A stretch of DNA of 39,912 nt from Pseudopelagicola sp. GTDB taxonomy: Bacteria > Pseudomonadota > Alphaproteobacteria > Rhodobacterales > Rhodobacteraceae. The stretch lies in NCBI GenBank assembly GCA_026195905.1, contig JAPHRE010000042.1, positions 1 to 39,912 of the forward strand, written 5' to 3'. Shown one piece after another: positions 8,220 through 18,128 of the stretch (position 1 is the first letter of the stretch; every line of letters starts with the position of its first letter). Made by a program: the position numbers and the translations under genes. Below the pieces are notes generated by a model. It saw only the letters and a program-made list of their open reading frames with translations, searched no databases and had not been told where the DNA came from.

Positions 8220-9623
8220 ATGATTCCAGTCAAAGGGTATGAGGGCAAACGGGTCGCGGTTCTGGGTCTGGGCCGCTCCGGCCTCGCCACCGCCCGCGCC
8301 CTTGCCGAAGGCGGGGCAACGCCGCTCTGCTGGGACGACAACCCGGCCGCCCGCGAACGCGTCGAGGCTGAGGGCTTCACCTGCCAAGACCTTGGAAAGC
8401 AAGGCGCTTTTGAGGATATCGCCGCCCTGATCGTCTCCCCCGGCATCCCGCATCTCTATCCCGAACCGAACCCCGTCGTCGCCGCCGCATTGCTCGCTGG
8501 CGTGCCCGTCGACAACGATATCGGCCTGTTCTTCCGCTCCTTCGCCACGCCGGAGTGGGACAATTTCGAAACCATCCCCCGCGTTGTCGCCGTCACCGGC
8601 TCGAACGGAAAATCCACAACCTCGGCCCTGATCCACCACGTCCTGGACACCGCCGGCCGCCGCACCCAACTCGCCGGCAACATAGGCCGCAGCGCCCTAG
8701 ACCTCCCCCCCCCCGAAGACGGCGATGTTGTGGTGCTTGAATTGTCGAGCTACCAGACCGATCTTGCCCGCGCGCTGACGCCGGATATTGCTGTATTTAC
8801 AAACCTTTCGCCGGATCATCTCGATCGCCACGGAGGCATGGGCGGCTACTTTGCGGCCAAGCGGCGGCTCTTTGCAGAAGGGGGGCCAGACCGGGCTGTG
8901 ATCGGGGTCGATGAGGTCGAGGGACAGTTCCTTGTCAATCAGCTTTCGATGGGACCAGCGGACGACCGGGTGATCCCGATTTCGGTGCAGCGCAAGCTGA
9001 CCGGACCGGGCTGGCAAGTTTTTGTAAAGAAAGGTTTCTTATCAGAGTATCGCAAGGGTCGACAGACAGGCTCGATTGACTTGCGCTCGATAAATAAGGG
9101 GCTTGCGGGGGTGCATAACCATCAAAACGCCGCCTGTGCCTATGCGGTGTGCCGGTCTCTCGGTCTTGCGCCCCGCGTTATTGAGGCGGGTTTTGCGAGT
9201 TTTGCGGGCCTTCCGCATCGCTCACAGGTCGTTGCGACACAAAATGGCGTGACCTTTGTCAACGATAGCAAAGCCACCAACGTGGATGCGGCGAAAATGG
9301 CGCTTGGCGCTTTCAAGCGCATCCGTTGGATTTGCGGCGGGTTGGAAAAAGAGGGCGGTCTGGGAGACCTTTCTGCCCATGCCGGAGAGGTCGTAAAGGC
9401 CTATGTGATCGGGCGCGAGGCGGCTGGCTTCGCGCTTCAACTCAAGGACGTGGAAACCGAGGTCTGCACAACGATGGATGCCGCCGTATCGCAGGCCTTC
9501 CGTGATGCAGAAGCAGGCGACACAATCCTGCTTGCGCCTGCGGCTGCGAGCTTTGATCAATACGATAGCTTCGAGAAAAGAGGTGAGGAATTTATACGCT
9601 GTATCAATGGGTTATTGGATTAG
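8220..9623 (+). CDS. murD: UDP-MurNAc-L-alanine:D-glutamate ligase MurD
   Basis: MurD adds D-glutamate to UDP-MurNAc-L-Ala in the cytoplasm. The 467-residue product shows the N-terminal Rossmann-like [12 protein letters not shown], the P-loop VTGSNGKST (125-133), the ELSSYQ motif, [10 protein letters not shown], and C-terminal NDSKATN and [12 protein letters not shown], all MurD landmarks. ATG 8220 is preferred because GGGGGTG (8206-8212) precedes it; a TTG at 8187 is less likely. The gene contains a run of ten C (8705-8714) and its codon usage changes sharply at that point. Its TAG overlaps the TAA of the convergent flavoprotein gene. Confidence 0.97.
   Translation: MIPVKGYEGKRVAVLGLGRSGLATARALAEGGATPLCWDDNPAARERVEAEGFTCQDLGKQGAFEDIAALIVSPGIPHLYPEPNPVVAAALLAGVPVDNDIGLFFRSFATPEWDNFETIPRVVAVTGSNGKSTTSALIHHVLDTAGRRTQLAGNIGRSALDLPPPEDGDVVVLELSSYQTDLARALTPDIAVFTNLSPDHLDRHGGMGGYFAAKRRLFAEGGPDRAVIGVDEVEGQFLVNQLSMGPADDRVIPISVQRKLTGPGWQVFVKKGFLSEYRKGRQTGSIDLRSINKGLAGVHNHQNAACAYAVCRSLGLAPRVIEAGFASFAGLPHRSQVVATQNGVTFVNDSKATNVDAAKMALGAFKRIRWICGGLEKEGGLGDLSAHAGEVVKAYVIGREAAGFALQLKDVETEVCTTMDAAVSQAFRDAEAGDTILLAPAAASFDQYDSFEKRGEEFIRCINGLLD
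8705..8714 (+). repeat. Run of ten C inside murD
   Basis: Ten consecutive C bases encode the end of Leu and three Pro codons (CTC CCC CCC CCC) about residues 162-165 of MurD. The frame is open here. Such a run is prone to slippage or sequencing error, and it coincides with a codon-usage switch in the same gene. Confidence 0.9.
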
Positions 9624-10801
9624 GCGCGGCTTCGAATGGCGGTCCCTGCAACCCATCCCGATGACCAGGCCCATTGAAAATTGAACCCCCCGAGCCATCC
9701 AGTGACATCAACGGCTTCACCGATAACATAGAGGCCGGGCACGGTTTTGGATTCCATCGTTTTGGACGATAAGGCATCGGTATCAATCCCGCCGAGCGTG
9801 ACTTCGGCCGTGCGATAGCCTTCTGTGCCGCCAGGAACGAGCGCCCACTGCGTCAACTGCTCGGTGAGCGCGACAAGCGCCTTGTCAGACTGATCGGCCA
9901 TATTCCCCTCAAGCGCCCATTCGGTCGCGAGGTAATCCGCAAGTTTAGAAGGCAAGAGATAGCCCAGCACGGTGCGGACCTGCCGCCGCCCATCGCTTTT
10001 GCGCCGCTCTTTCAACGCGGCGAGAACATCTATCTCGGGCAGAAGGTTTACATGAACCGGCTGGCCCTCGGCCCAATAGGAGCTGATCTGTAGCATCGCC
10101 GGCCCCGAGAGCCCGCGATGCGTAAACAAGAGTGCCTCATCAAACGCCGGGCCATTGGCCTTGGCGCGGACGGGCAGGGCGGTCCCCGAGAGCGGCTTGA
10201 AGCGGCCATCAGGAAAAGTGAACGGAACAAGCCCGGCGCGGGTTGGGCGCAGTGGTAGGCCAAATTGCCGTGCAATATCATAGGCTAATCCGGTTGCGCC
10301 CATTTTGGGGATGGATTTCCCCCCGGTGGCAAGCACAAGGTTTTTCGCCGTGAAACGATTGCGCAATCCGGCCTGGTCGGTCGTCACGCGAAACACGTTT
10401 CCATCATGTGAAACGTCGAGTATCCGCGTCTCAAGTTGAAGCCGTGCTCCGGCGGCTTTGAGATTTTCAACCAGCATCGCCACGATGTCTTTTGCGGTCT
10501 CGTCACAAAAGAGCTGCCCAAGCGTTTTTTCATGCCATGCGATGCCATGCTGTCCCACAAAGTCAATAAAATCCCATTGGGTATAGCGACTGAGCGCCGA
10601 CTTGCAGAAATGCGGGTTGGACGAGATGAAATTCTCCGGCCCGGCATAGAGGTTGGTAAAGTTGCACCGCCCGCCGCCAGAGATGCGAATTTTCTCGCCG
10701 GGCGCTTTGGCATGATCAAGAACGAGCGTGCCCGCCCCGGCATGGGCGGCGCACATCATGCCAGCGGCACCGGCACCAAGGATGATCGTGTCATAACGCA
10801 T
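9620..10801 (-). CDS. FAD-dependent oxidoreductase, HI0933/YhiN family
   Basis: This 393-residue flavoprotein belongs to the HI0933 (YhiN, TIGR00275-like) family, often labelled NAD(P)/FAD-dependent oxidoreductase or aminoacetone-oxidase-family enzyme; its substrate is not known. It has the N-terminal FAD-binding GAGAAG (9-14), the family motif [10 protein letters not shown] (41-50), an [15 protein letters not shown] stretch and the closing [19 protein letters not shown] 10801 opens directly on the Rossmann strand MRYDTIILG; longer openings add only low-complexity residues. It interrupts the dcw cluster on the opposite strand: its stop overlaps the murD stop and its 5' end faces ftsW divergently, so ftsW probably needs its own promoter in the 143-base gap. 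Confidence 0.88.
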   Translation of the reverse strand: MRYDTIILGAGAAGMMCAAHAGAGTLVLDHAKAPGEKIRISGGGRCNFTNLYAGPENFISSNPHFCKSALSRYTQWDFIDFVGQHGIAWHEKTLGQLFCDETAKDIVAMLVENLKAAGARLQLETRILDVSHDGNVFRVTTDQAGLRNRFTAKNLVLATGGKSIPKMGATGLAYDIARQFGLPLRPTRAGLVPFTFPDGRFKPLSGTALPVRAKANGPAFDEALLFTHRGLSGPAMLQISSYWAEGQPVHVNLLPEIDVLAALKERRKSDGRRQVRTVLGYLLPSKLADYLATEWALEGNMADQSDKALVALTEQLTQWALVPGGTEGYRTAEVTLGGIDTDALSSKTMESKTVPGLYVIGEAVDVTGWLGGFNFQWAWSSGWVAGTAIRSRA

Positions 10802-10944
10802 GATCGGTCGGGTGCCTGATCCTTTTGCTCTGGTCAAGAGGCTCCGGGTGCCAGTCACGCTTTGCAAGGGGGTATTGGCGTGATATGCTTTTGGCACAGA
10901 CCCGGAAAACGGGCGTATTCGAGGCAGTATTCGGCGGGTATCCG

Positions 10945-12111
10945 ATGACAGAGATGGTGTATGGCACGCTTCCGGCGCAGGGGGGCGAGCCTGTTCTCCC
11001 TAAATGGTGGCGCACGCTTGACAAGTGGTCGCTTGCGGCAATCCTGATCCTTTTTGGAATCGGAGTCCTTCTTGGTCTCGCGGCCTCGCCGCCATTGGCC
11101 GAGAAAAACGGGTTTGCGGCCTTTCACTATGTCGAGAAACAGGTGATCTTTGGCGGATTGTCGCTTGTCGCGATGCTTATCACGTCGATGATGAGTCCGC
11201 GTGTTGTGCGACGCTTGGCGGTGATTGGCTTTATCGTCACGCTCATTGCGCTATTGGGGCTTCCCTTTTTTGGCACGGATTTTGGCAAAGGGGCGACGCG
11301 GTGGTATTCGCTTGGCTTTGCCAGTTTGCAGCCCTCCGAGTTTCTCAAGCCTGCCTTTGTCGTCGTCGCGGCTTGGCTTATGGCAGCCAATGAAGAGATC
11401 AATGGCCCCCCAGGGCGCACATGGTCTTTTTTCCTGATGCTCTCGCTCGTGGTGATCTTGGCGCTTCAGCCTGACTTCGGTCAGGCGAGCCTTGTTCTTT
11501 TTGCATGGGCCGTGATGTATTTCGTCTCTGGCGCGTCGATGGTTCTTATTGCGGCGATTATTATCGCGATCTACCCCGTGGCCCGTTTCGCCTATGCCAA
11601 TTCCGAGCATTTCGCCCGCCGTATTGATGGGTTCCTAGACCGATCTGTTGATCCCACAACCCAGCTTGGTTATGCGACGAACGCCATCCGTGAGGGCGGG
11701 CTTTATGGTGTGGGTGTCGGAGAGGGGCAGGTCAAATGGTCTCTGCCGGACGCGCATACGGATTTCATCATTGCTGTGGCCGCCGAGGAATATGGCCTTG
11801 TCCTCGTTTTCGCTATCATCGCGCTTTATGCGGGTGTTGTCCTGCGATCTTTCCTTCGTCTGATGCGCGAACGTGATCCGTTTACGCGTATTGCGGGAAC
11901 CGGGCTTGCCGCGATGTTCGGTGTGCAGGCCATCATAAACATGGGGGTCGCGGTGCGCCTCCTGCCTGCCAAAGGCATGACTTTGCCGTTCGTGAGCTAC
12001 GGCGGCTCCTCGCTTGTTGCGGGGGGGATTGCAGTCGGCATGCTTTTGGCGTTTACCCGCAACCGGCCTCAGGGCGAGATCGGAGACATCCTGCGGGGAC
12101 ATGTGAGATGA
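10945..12111 (+). CDS. ftsW: Lipid II polymerase FtsW (SEDS family)
   Basis: FtsW is the SEDS-family glycosyltransferase that polymerises lipid II at the septum as partner of FtsI. The 388-residue product has about ten membrane segments, the [18 protein letters not shown] motif, [19 protein letters not shown], the HTDFI stretch and the C-terminal [13 protein letters not shown], which together identify it. I chose ATG 10945 because GGCGGG (10933-10938) lies 6 bases upstream. The preceding gene runs the other way, so expression should start in the gap 10802-10944. Its stop overlaps the murG start. Confidence 0.96.
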   Translation: MTEMVYGTLPAQGGEPVLPKWWRTLDKWSLAAILILFGIGVLLGLAASPPLAEKNGFAAFHYVEKQVIFGGLSLVAMLITSMMSPRVVRRLAVIGFIVTLIALLGLPFFGTDFGKGATRWYSLGFASLQPSEFLKPAFVVVAAWLMAANEEINGPPGRTWSFFLMLSLVVILALQPDFGQASLVLFAWAVMYFVSGASMVLIAAIIIAIYPVARFAYANSEHFARRIDGFLDRSVDPTTQLGYATNAIREGGLYGVGVGEGQVKWSLPDAHTDFIIAVAAEEYGLVLVFAIIALYAGVVLRSFLRLMRERDPFTRIAGTGLAAMFGVQAIINMGVAVRLLPAKGMTLPFVSYGGSSLVAGGIAVGMLLAFTRNRPQGEIGDILRGHVR

Positions 12112-13205
12112 TGAAGAAACCATTGCTTGTTATCGCGGCGGGCGGCACGGGCGGACATATGTTCCCCGCGCAGGCGCTGGCCGAGGTGATGTTGCGCAAG
12201 GGTTGGCGGGTTAAACTGACCACGGATGCGCGGGGTGCGCGCTATACGGGCGGGTTTCCCCATTCCACAGAGATAGAACAGGTTTCCTCGGCGACTTTTG
12301 CGCGTGGCGGCGCGCTGGCCAAACTCTTGGTGCCGTTCCGTATTCTCGGCGGCGTGTTGTCGGCGGTGGTTAAGCTGCGGCGCGATCGCCCCGAGGTCGT
12401 TGTTGGTTTTGGGGGATATCCGACCATTCCCGCTATGGGCGCGGCTTGGGCTTTGGGGTTGCCGCGGATGATCCATGAGCAAAATGGCGTTCTGGGGCGG
12501 GTGAACCGCCTCTTTGCGCCGCGTGTGGATGCGGTTGCTTGTGGCACGTGGCCCACTGACCTTCCCGAAGGAGTTGAGGGGGTGCATGTCGGCAATCCTG
12601 TGCGCGGTGTGGTTCTGGAGCGAACTGGATCGGGGTATATTGCGCCGGGCGACTATCCAATGTCCGTTTTGGTGATTGGCGGTTCGCAAGGCGCGCGTAT
12701 CCTGTCCGAGACCGTGCCGGGCGCCATTGCGTCCTTGCCGCCCGAGATTTTGCGCAATGTTCGTGTCAGCCATCAAGCCCGCGAAGAGGACTGCGAACGC
12801 GTTGCAGCCTTTTATGCCGACCATGACATCGCCGCCGATGTGCAGCCCTTTTTCCATGATGTCCCCGCCCGCATGAGCGAGGCACAGCTTGTCATCTCCC
12901 GGTCGGGCGCTTCGTCGGTTGCCGATATCAGCGTGATTGGTCGCCCGTCGATTCTCATTCCATTTGCGGCCGCCACAGGCGACCACCAGACCGCGAATGC
13001 GCAAGGCCTGGTGGATGCCGGTGCCGCAATCCGTATTCCCGAAAGCAAACTCAGCATCGCAAGCCTTGGCGAACAAATCGCCCTGATCCTCGGAGATCCG
13101 CAGGGCGCGAGCCAAATGGCGAGGGCCGCGCTTTCAGTGGGTAAGCCCGAGGCAACGCAGAACCTTGTGGCGCTCGTGGAAATGCTGGCCAGTAAAGAAG
13201 AGTGA
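12108..13205 (+). CDS. murG: UDP-GlcNAc:lipid I N-acetylglucosaminyltransferase MurG
   Basis: MurG converts lipid I into lipid II at the inner face of the membrane. The 365-residue GT-B protein opens with [12 protein letters not shown], the glycine-rich acceptor loop of the family, followed by [10 protein letters not shown], the [13 protein letters not shown] stretch, [11 protein letters not shown] at the domain junction, and the donor-site segment [13 protein letters not shown]. The start is ATG 12108 or the adjacent ATG 12111; both overlap the ftsW stop. Its TGA overlaps the GTG of murC. Confidence 0.97.
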   Translation: MMKKPLLVIAAGGTGGHMFPAQALAEVMLRKGWRVKLTTDARGARYTGGFPHSTEIEQVSSATFARGGALAKLLVPFRILGGVLSAVVKLRRDRPEVVVGFGGYPTIPAMGAAWALGLPRMIHEQNGVLGRVNRLFAPRVDAVACGTWPTDLPEGVEGVHVGNPVRGVVLERTGSGYIAPGDYPMSVLVIGGSQGARILSETVPGAIASLPPEILRNVRVSHQAREEDCERVAAFYADHDIAADVQPFFHDVPARMSEAQLVISRSGASSVADISVIGRPSILIPFAAATGDHQTANAQGLVDAGAAIRIPESKLSIASLGEQIALILGDPQGASQMARAALSVGKPEATQNLVALVEMLASKEE

Positions 13206-14608
13206 AGAAGATGACAATTGCAGCGACCAAACTGCCCGGCGACGTTGGGCCAATCCATTTTGTAGGGATTGGTGGCATTGGGATGTCGGGCATTGCCGAG
13301 GTTCTTTTGAATCATGGGTATGTGGTGCAAGGGTCGGACCTTAAGGCGAGCAAAATCACCGAGCGCCTTGCCGATATGGGGGCGACTGTGTTCGTCGGGC
13401 AGAAGACCGAAAACCTTGATGGCGCAGAGGTTATCGTGATCTCGTCGGCGATCAAACCGGGCAATCCAGAGCTTGACGAGGCGCGCCGCCGTGGGCTTCC
13501 CGTGGTGCGTCGGGCCGAAATGTTGGCCGAGCTGATGCGGCTCAAGTCGAATATCGCTGTAGCGGGAACGCATGGCAAAACGACGACCACGACAATGGTT
13601 GCTGCGCTTCTTGATCACGGCAAGATTGATCCGACCGTTATCAACGGTGGTATTATTCACGCCTATGGGTCTAACGCGCGTGTTGGCGAAGGCGAGTGGA
13701 TGGTCGTCGAGGCAGATGAGAGCGACGGCACGTTCAACCGTCTTCCGGCGACCATCGCGATCGTGACAAATATTGACCCCGAGCACATGGAGCATTGGGG
13801 CACCGAGGAAAACCTACACAAAGGGTTTTTCGATTTCGTTTCCAACATCCCGTTTTACGGTTTGGCGGTTTGCTGCACGGATGATCCTGACGTGCAGACG
13901 CTGGTCGGCAAGATCACCGACCGCCGTGTTGTGACATTTGGGTTCAACGCACAAGCGGATGTGCGGGCGGTGAACCTTACCTATCAGGCGGGCATTGCCC
14001 ATTTCGATATCCGGCTTCGCGCCGAAGACGATGTTATAGAAAACTGCACCTTGCCGATGCCCGGAGACCACAACGTTTCCAACGCCTTGTCTGCTGTGGC
14101 TGTGGCGTTGCATCTGGGCATGTCCAAAGATGAAATCCGCGAAGCCTTGGCAAGTTTTGGCGGCGTCAATCGTCGGTTTACCCGCGTGGGCGAATGGCAG
14201 GGCATTCCGATTATCGACGATTACGGTCATCATCCGGTTGAAATCACGGCGGTGCTCAACGCGGCGCGCCAAGCCTGTGAGGGGCGCGTGATCGCCGTGC
14301 ATCAACCGCACCGTTACACGCGCCTTCATAGCCTTTTTGAAGACTTCTGTGCCTGTTTCAATGAGGCCGACGTTGTCGGTATTTCTGAGGTCTTTGCCGC
14401 TGGTGAACAGCCCATAGAGGGCGCGAGCCGTGATGACCTTGTGGCGGGCCTCGTGGCGCACGGCCATCGTCATGCGGTCGCGATCAATACCGAAGACGAC
14501 CTCGAAGCCCTTGTGCGCGCCGAGGCCAAGCCGGGCGATATCGTGGTGTGCCTTGGGGCGGGTACGATCAGTGCTTGGGCAAATAACCTTGCGGAACGAC
14601 TGAAATAG
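13202..14608 (+). CDS. murC: UDP-MurNAc:L-alanine ligase MurC
   Basis: MurC adds L-alanine, the first stem-peptide residue, to UDP-MurNAc. The 468-residue product has the MurC-specific N-terminus [15 protein letters not shown], the P-loop AGTHGKTT (121-128), the EADESDGTF and [13 protein letters not shown] segments and the C-terminal DDYGHHPVE motif. GTG 13202 overlaps the murG stop in a GTGA arrangement like the other junctions of the cluster; ATG 13211, three codons later, is an equally possible start. An 84-base gap follows. Confidence 0.96.
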   Translation: MKKMTIAATKLPGDVGPIHFVGIGGIGMSGIAEVLLNHGYVVQGSDLKASKITERLADMGATVFVGQKTENLDGAEVIVISSAIKPGNPELDEARRRGLPVVRRAEMLAELMRLKSNIAVAGTHGKTTTTTMVAALLDHGKIDPTVINGGIIHAYGSNARVGEGEWMVVEADESDGTFNRLPATIAIVTNIDPEHMEHWGTEENLHKGFFDFVSNIPFYGLAVCCTDDPDVQTLVGKITDRRVVTFGFNAQADVRAVNLTYQAGIAHFDIRLRAEDDVIENCTLPMPGDHNVSNALSAVAVALHLGMSKDEIREALASFGGVNRRFTRVGEWQGIPIIDDYGHHPVEITAVLNAARQACEGRVIAVHQPHRYTRLHSLFEDFCACFNEADVVGISEVFAAGEQPIEGASRDDLVAGLVAHGHRHAVAINTEDDLEALVRAEAKPGDIVVCLGAGTISAWANNLAERLK

Positions 14609-14692
14609 AGACGGCATCGCAGCGTTGATACAAGTGTTTCACGACCGTCTACACAGGGGGTGAGAGACACGTCGATCAAAAGGGAGTGCGCA

Positions 14693-15880
14693 ATGGCAGA
14701 ACATCTCAAAAGGCGCATCGGTTTCGGGCTTTTGACGGCCTACGGTGTCGGTGTCATGGTCGGGGCCGGGATTTATGTGCTCGTCGGAGCCGTTGCAGGC
14801 GAGGCCGGGATATGGGCGCCTCTCTCCTTTCTTTTGGCCGGGGCCATCGCGGCCCCCACCGCGCTTTCCTATTCAGAGTTTGCAGCACGCGTTCCCGAGG
14901 CGGCGGGGGAGGCGGCCTTTATCCGGCGCGGCCTTCAGAGCCGTCTCCTCGCGGTTAGTGTTGGTTTGGCAATCGTGGCGGCGGGAACGGTATCGGCGGC
15001 GGCTGTTCTGCGCGGCGGGACCGGATATCTTATGCTTGTTGTCGACCTCAATATGGGGTGGACTATGATCGCGCTTGGCGTTGTCCTCACGGCTGTTGCG
15101 GTGTTTGGGGTGATGGAAAGCCTGTTTTTGGCGGCGGTGTTTACGGTGATTGAACTCGGCGGGCTTGCGCTGGTCGTCTGGGCCGGTTGGAACGCACCGG
15201 CGAGCGCAGATTGGATCGCCGCGCCTCCGATGGTCCTCACAGGGGTCGGTGCCGCTGCCGTATTGGCGTTTTTCGCCTTTATCGGCTTTGAAGATATCGT
15301 CAACATGGCCGAAGAGGTTTCGCAGCCAGAGCGCACCATGCCGCGCGCTATTCTTGCATCGCTCGTCCTGACAACCGCGATCTATGCGCTTGTCGCCGTT
15401 GCGACCGTTCGATCTGTCCCGCTTGAGGCGCTTGGCGCAAGCGAACGGCCGCTTGCGCTTGTGTGGCAGGCTTCGCAGGGGGGCGATGCGCGGTTCCTTT
15501 CCACCATTGCTGTTTTCGCGGCGCTGAATGGTGTTCTGGCGCAGATTGTGATGGCAAGCCGCGTTCTCTTTGGTCTTGGAAAACACGAAAAAAGCTTTGC
15601 CCTGTTTCATCACGTCTGGCCCCGCACGGGGACGCCTGTCCTGGCAACCTGTCTGGTTGGGGGCGGTATTGTGGCCGGAGCACTGGCGCTCAATGTTGGG
15701 CTGTTGGCCGAGGTGACTTCTTCGATTCTGTTGTCTGTGTTTGTCTTGGTGAACCTTGCTTTGATTGTGGAAAAACGTAGAACGCCCGAGGCCGCGTTCC
15801 GGGTTCCTATGGCTGTGCCTGTGGTTGGCCTCGTCCTTGCCGCTGGTGCGCTGCTGTTCAATATTCAAGGCGCATTATGA
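14693..15880 (+). CDS. APC-superfamily amino acid permease
   Basis: This 395-residue polytopic membrane protein looks like an amino acid/polyamine/organocation (APC) permease. TM1 contains the unwound glycine segment GVGVMVGAGIYVLVG, and TM6 plus its loop read FAFIGFEDIVNMAEEVSQP, the classic APC substrate-site pattern. About 11-12 hydrophobic segments can be counted. ATG 14693 follows AGGGAG (14681-14686). Its stop overlaps the start of the DUF2484 gene, so the two are cotranscribed. A permease is not a standard dcw member; transport of a cell-wall amino acid is a tempting but untested idea. Substrate unknown. Confidence 0.88.
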   Translation: MAEHLKRRIGFGLLTAYGVGVMVGAGIYVLVGAVAGEAGIWAPLSFLLAGAIAAPTALSYSEFAARVPEAAGEAAFIRRGLQSRLLAVSVGLAIVAAGTVSAAAVLRGGTGYLMLVVDLNMGWTMIALGVVLTAVAVFGVMESLFLAAVFTVIELGGLALVVWAGWNAPASADWIAAPPMVLTGVGAAAVLAFFAFIGFEDIVNMAEEVSQPERTMPRAILASLVLTTAIYALVAVATVRSVPLEALGASERPLALVWQASQGGDARFLSTIAVFAALNGVLAQIVMASRVLFGLGKHEKSFALFHHVWPRTGTPVLATCLVGGGIVAGALALNVGLLAEVTSSILLSVFVLVNLALIVEKRRTPEAAFRVPMAVPVVGLVLAAGALLFNIQGAL

Positions 15881-16119
15881 GCCTTTCGCTGGTCCTTGCA
15901 CTTGCTTGGTTCATCTTTGTGAATGTGCGCGGCATGTTCCCGAGCCGGGATCATCATTGGCGGTTTGCCTATGTTATGATGATGCTTGGCGTGCCGATCC
16001 TTGGGTTTGTCTGGCAACAACATGGCCCTTGGTATGTGCTTGTTCTCTTGGTGCTGGCGGGCTGGATTATGCGCTGGCCGGTGATTTACGGCTGGCGCTG
16101 GCTGCGGCGCAAGCTATGA
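15877..16119 (+). CDS. DUF2484 family small membrane protein
   Basis: The 80-residue product is hydrophobic with probably three membrane segments (about 2-19, 29-45, 49-68) and a basic C-terminus with several Arg and Trp. It matches what I know of DUF2484, a small family found almost only in Rhodobacterales and sitting before murB. No biochemical function is known. It overlaps the permease stop by 4 bases (ATGA). Its constant position among peptidoglycan genes makes a role in envelope synthesis or division likely but unproven. Confidence 0.8.
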   Translation: MSLSLVLALAWFIFVNVRGMFPSRDHHWRFAYVMMMLGVPILGFVWQQHGPWYVLVLLVLAGWIMRWPVIYGWRWLRRKL

Positions 16120-16203
16120 ACCTGGCGCTGACTTTGTCCAATGCGTGCCTTGCCCCTCAAAGCGGGATTGTCCTAAAGGATGTGTGTAAACCCGGAGGTC
16201 GTC

Positions 16204-17130
16204 ATGACTGAAATGCCTGAAACCCGCGGAAAACTGACGCCGAACCGTGCGTTGGCCGATCTGACCTGGCTACGTGTTGGCGGACCGGCGGATTGGCTCT
16301 TTCAGCCTGCCGATATTGAGGATCTTGCGGCGTTCCTGCGGGAATTGCCGGAGGATGTGGATGTGTTTCCGATGGGTGTTGGGTCGAACCTGATCGTGCG
16401 CGACGGCGGGCTGAGGGCTGTTGTTATTCGTATGGGGCGCGGCTTTAACGCGATTGAGATCGAAGGCAACCGTGTGACCGCTGGCGTGGCGGCGCTGGAT
16501 GCCCATGTGGCGCGCAAAGCCGCGGAAGTGGGGCTAGACCTCACCTTCCTGCGCACCATTCCCGGCGCTGTCGGCGGGGCGGTGAGGATGAATGCCGGGT
16601 GCTATGGCACGTATGTTGCGGATGTTTTTGTCGAGGCCAAGGCGGTGACGCGGGCAGGTGAGATCGTCACGCTGACGGCGGATGATCTGAAGTTCGCGTA
16701 TCGCCAGACTGAACTTCCAGAGGGCTGGGTCATTGTCGAAGCGCGTTTTGAAGCGCCAAATGGCGACCCAGAAGACCTTGCGAAGCGCATGCAATACCAA
16801 TTGGCCAAGCGTGACGCGACGCAGCCAACCAAGGAGCGCACTGCGGGCAGCACCTTTCGCAACCCCGCCGGGTTCTCTTCAACGGGGCAGGCCGATGATG
16901 TGCATGACCTCAAGGCGTGGAAACTTATTGACGATGCGGGCATGCGCGGCGCGCGGGTTGGCGGTGCGCAGATGAGCGAGAAACACTCCAACTTCATGAT
17001 CAATGCAGGTGGCGCAACGGCAGCAGATCTAGAGAAACTCGGTGAAGAGGTCAGAAAAAGGGTTTTCCAAAATAGCGGAATAGAGCTAGTATGGGAAATC
17101 AAGCGCGTCGGGGAACCGATGGCTGAATAA
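16204..17130 (+). CDS. murB: UDP-N-acetylenolpyruvoylglucosamine reductase MurB
   Basis: MurB reduces UDP-GlcNAc-enolpyruvate to UDP-MurNAc using FAD and NADPH. The 308-residue protein has the FAD-binding segments [12 protein letters not shown] and [14 protein letters not shown], the [14 protein letters not shown] motif and the catalytic-Ser region TAGSTFRNP. The spacing without the extra tyrosine loop and the length suggest the shorter type II MurB. ATG 16204 follows GGAGG (16194-16198), a strong ribosome binding site. It is separated from the DUF2484 gene by 84 bases and from ddl by 83. Confidence 0.96.
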   Translation: MTEMPETRGKLTPNRALADLTWLRVGGPADWLFQPADIEDLAAFLRELPEDVDVFPMGVGSNLIVRDGGLRAVVIRMGRGFNAIEIEGNRVTAGVAALDAHVARKAAEVGLDLTFLRTIPGAVGGAVRMNAGCYGTYVADVFVEAKAVTRAGEIVTLTADDLKFAYRQTELPEGWVIVEARFEAPNGDPEDLAKRMQYQLAKRDATQPTKERTAGSTFRNPAGFSSTGQADDVHDLKAWKLIDDAGMRGARVGGAQMSEKHSNFMINAGGATAADLEKLGEEVRKRVFQNSGIELVWEIKRVGEPMAE

Positions 17131-17174
17131 TTCCCGGTCACAGGCAAAACAGGCCGGACAGCAGACAAAAAACA

Positions 17175-17190
17175 GGACCGAAAACGGTCC
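17175..17190 (+). other. Perfect 6-bp hairpin before ddl
   Basis: GGACCG-AAAA-CGGTCC forms a perfect stem with a 4-base loop in the murB-ddl gap, 23 bases before the ddl start. No T-run follows, so it is not a terminator. It could be an mRNA stability or processing element. Confidence 0.4.
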
Positions 17191-17213
17191 GGGACATTGG
17201 GGCACGAACGGGT

Positions 17214-18128
17214 ATGTCGAGCAGGGCAAACCCCAAGGTGGCGGTATTGATGGGCGGACCTTCGGCTGAGCGCGAAGTGTCGCTTGCCTCTGGGCGCGAA
17301 TGCGCTGCCGCACTAAGGGAAGCAGGGTATGACGTTGTCGAGGTTGATGCCGGCCTCGATCTTGCTATGCGTCTCAGCGATATCAAGCCGGATGTTGTTT
17401 TCAATGCATTGCATGGGCGTTGGGGCGAGGATGGCTGCGTGCAGGGTATCCTTGAGTGGATGGCTATTCCCTATACGCATTCCGGTGTTCTGGCGTCTGC
17501 GCTGGCGATGGATAAACAGCGCTCCAAGGACGTATATCGCGCAGCCGACCTTCCCGTGGTCGAGAGCCTGATCTGCAACAAGGCAGAGGTCAACGCTCGT
17601 CATGTGATGGCTCCGCCATATGTCGTGAAACCCAATAATGAGGGGTCGTCGGTCGGCGTCTATCTTGTCAGCGAAGCCGCCAATAGCCCGCCGAAATTAT
17701 CTGCGGATATGCCCGACTTTGTGATGGTCGAGACGTTTGCACCGGGCCGGGAGCTTACAACCACCGTGATCGGGGATAGGGCGCTTACAGTGACCGATAT
17801 CCTGACGGATGGGTGGTATGATTATGATGCCAAATACAAGGAAGGCGGGTCGCGTCATATCGTGCCTGCCGATGTGCCGCAGAATATCTTTGATGCTTGT
17901 CTAGACTACGCCCTGCGCGCGCATGACGCCTTGGGGTGTCGCGGTGTCAGCCGGACCGATTTTCGTTGGGACGAGGCGCGTGGGCTTGAGGGGCTTATCC
18001 TTCTGGAAACCAATACGCAGCCGGGCATGACCCCGACTTCGCTCGTGCCTGAGCAAGCGGCGCAGATGGGGATACCGTTCCCAGACCTTTGTTCTTGGAT
18101 GGTGGAGGACGCCTCGTGCAACAGGTAG
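17214..18128 (+). CDS. ddl: D-alanine-D-alanine ligase
   Basis: Ddl makes the D-Ala-D-Ala dipeptide used by MurF. The 304-residue ATP-grasp protein starts with [19 protein letters not shown], containing the conserved Glu of the first D-Ala site, followed by [39 protein letters not shown], and the metal-binding C-terminal part [13 protein letters not shown]. Length and motif order match the DdlB type that typically lies before ftsQ. ATG 17214 has no strong Shine-Dalgarno. ftsQ starts inside its 3' end. Confidence 0.96.
   Translation: MSSRANPKVAVLMGGPSAEREVSLASGRECAAALREAGYDVVEVDAGLDLAMRLSDIKPDVVFNALHGRWGEDGCVQGILEWMAIPYTHSGVLASALAMDKQRSKDVYRAADLPVVESLICNKAEVNARHVMAPPYVVKPNNEGSSVGVYLVSEAANSPPKLSADMPDFVMVETFAPGRELTTTVIGDRALTVTDILTDGWYDYDAKYKEGGSRHIVPADVPQNIFDACLDYALRAHDALGCRGVSRTDFRWDEARGLEGLILLETNTQPGMTPTSLVPEQAAQMGIPFPDLCSWMVEDASCNR

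Noticed and set aside
6840-8669. 609-codon open frame on the minus strand over mraY and murD
   Set aside because: Antisense to mraY and the start of murD, both clearly real. The product is rich in Asp/Gly/His with no recognisable fold.
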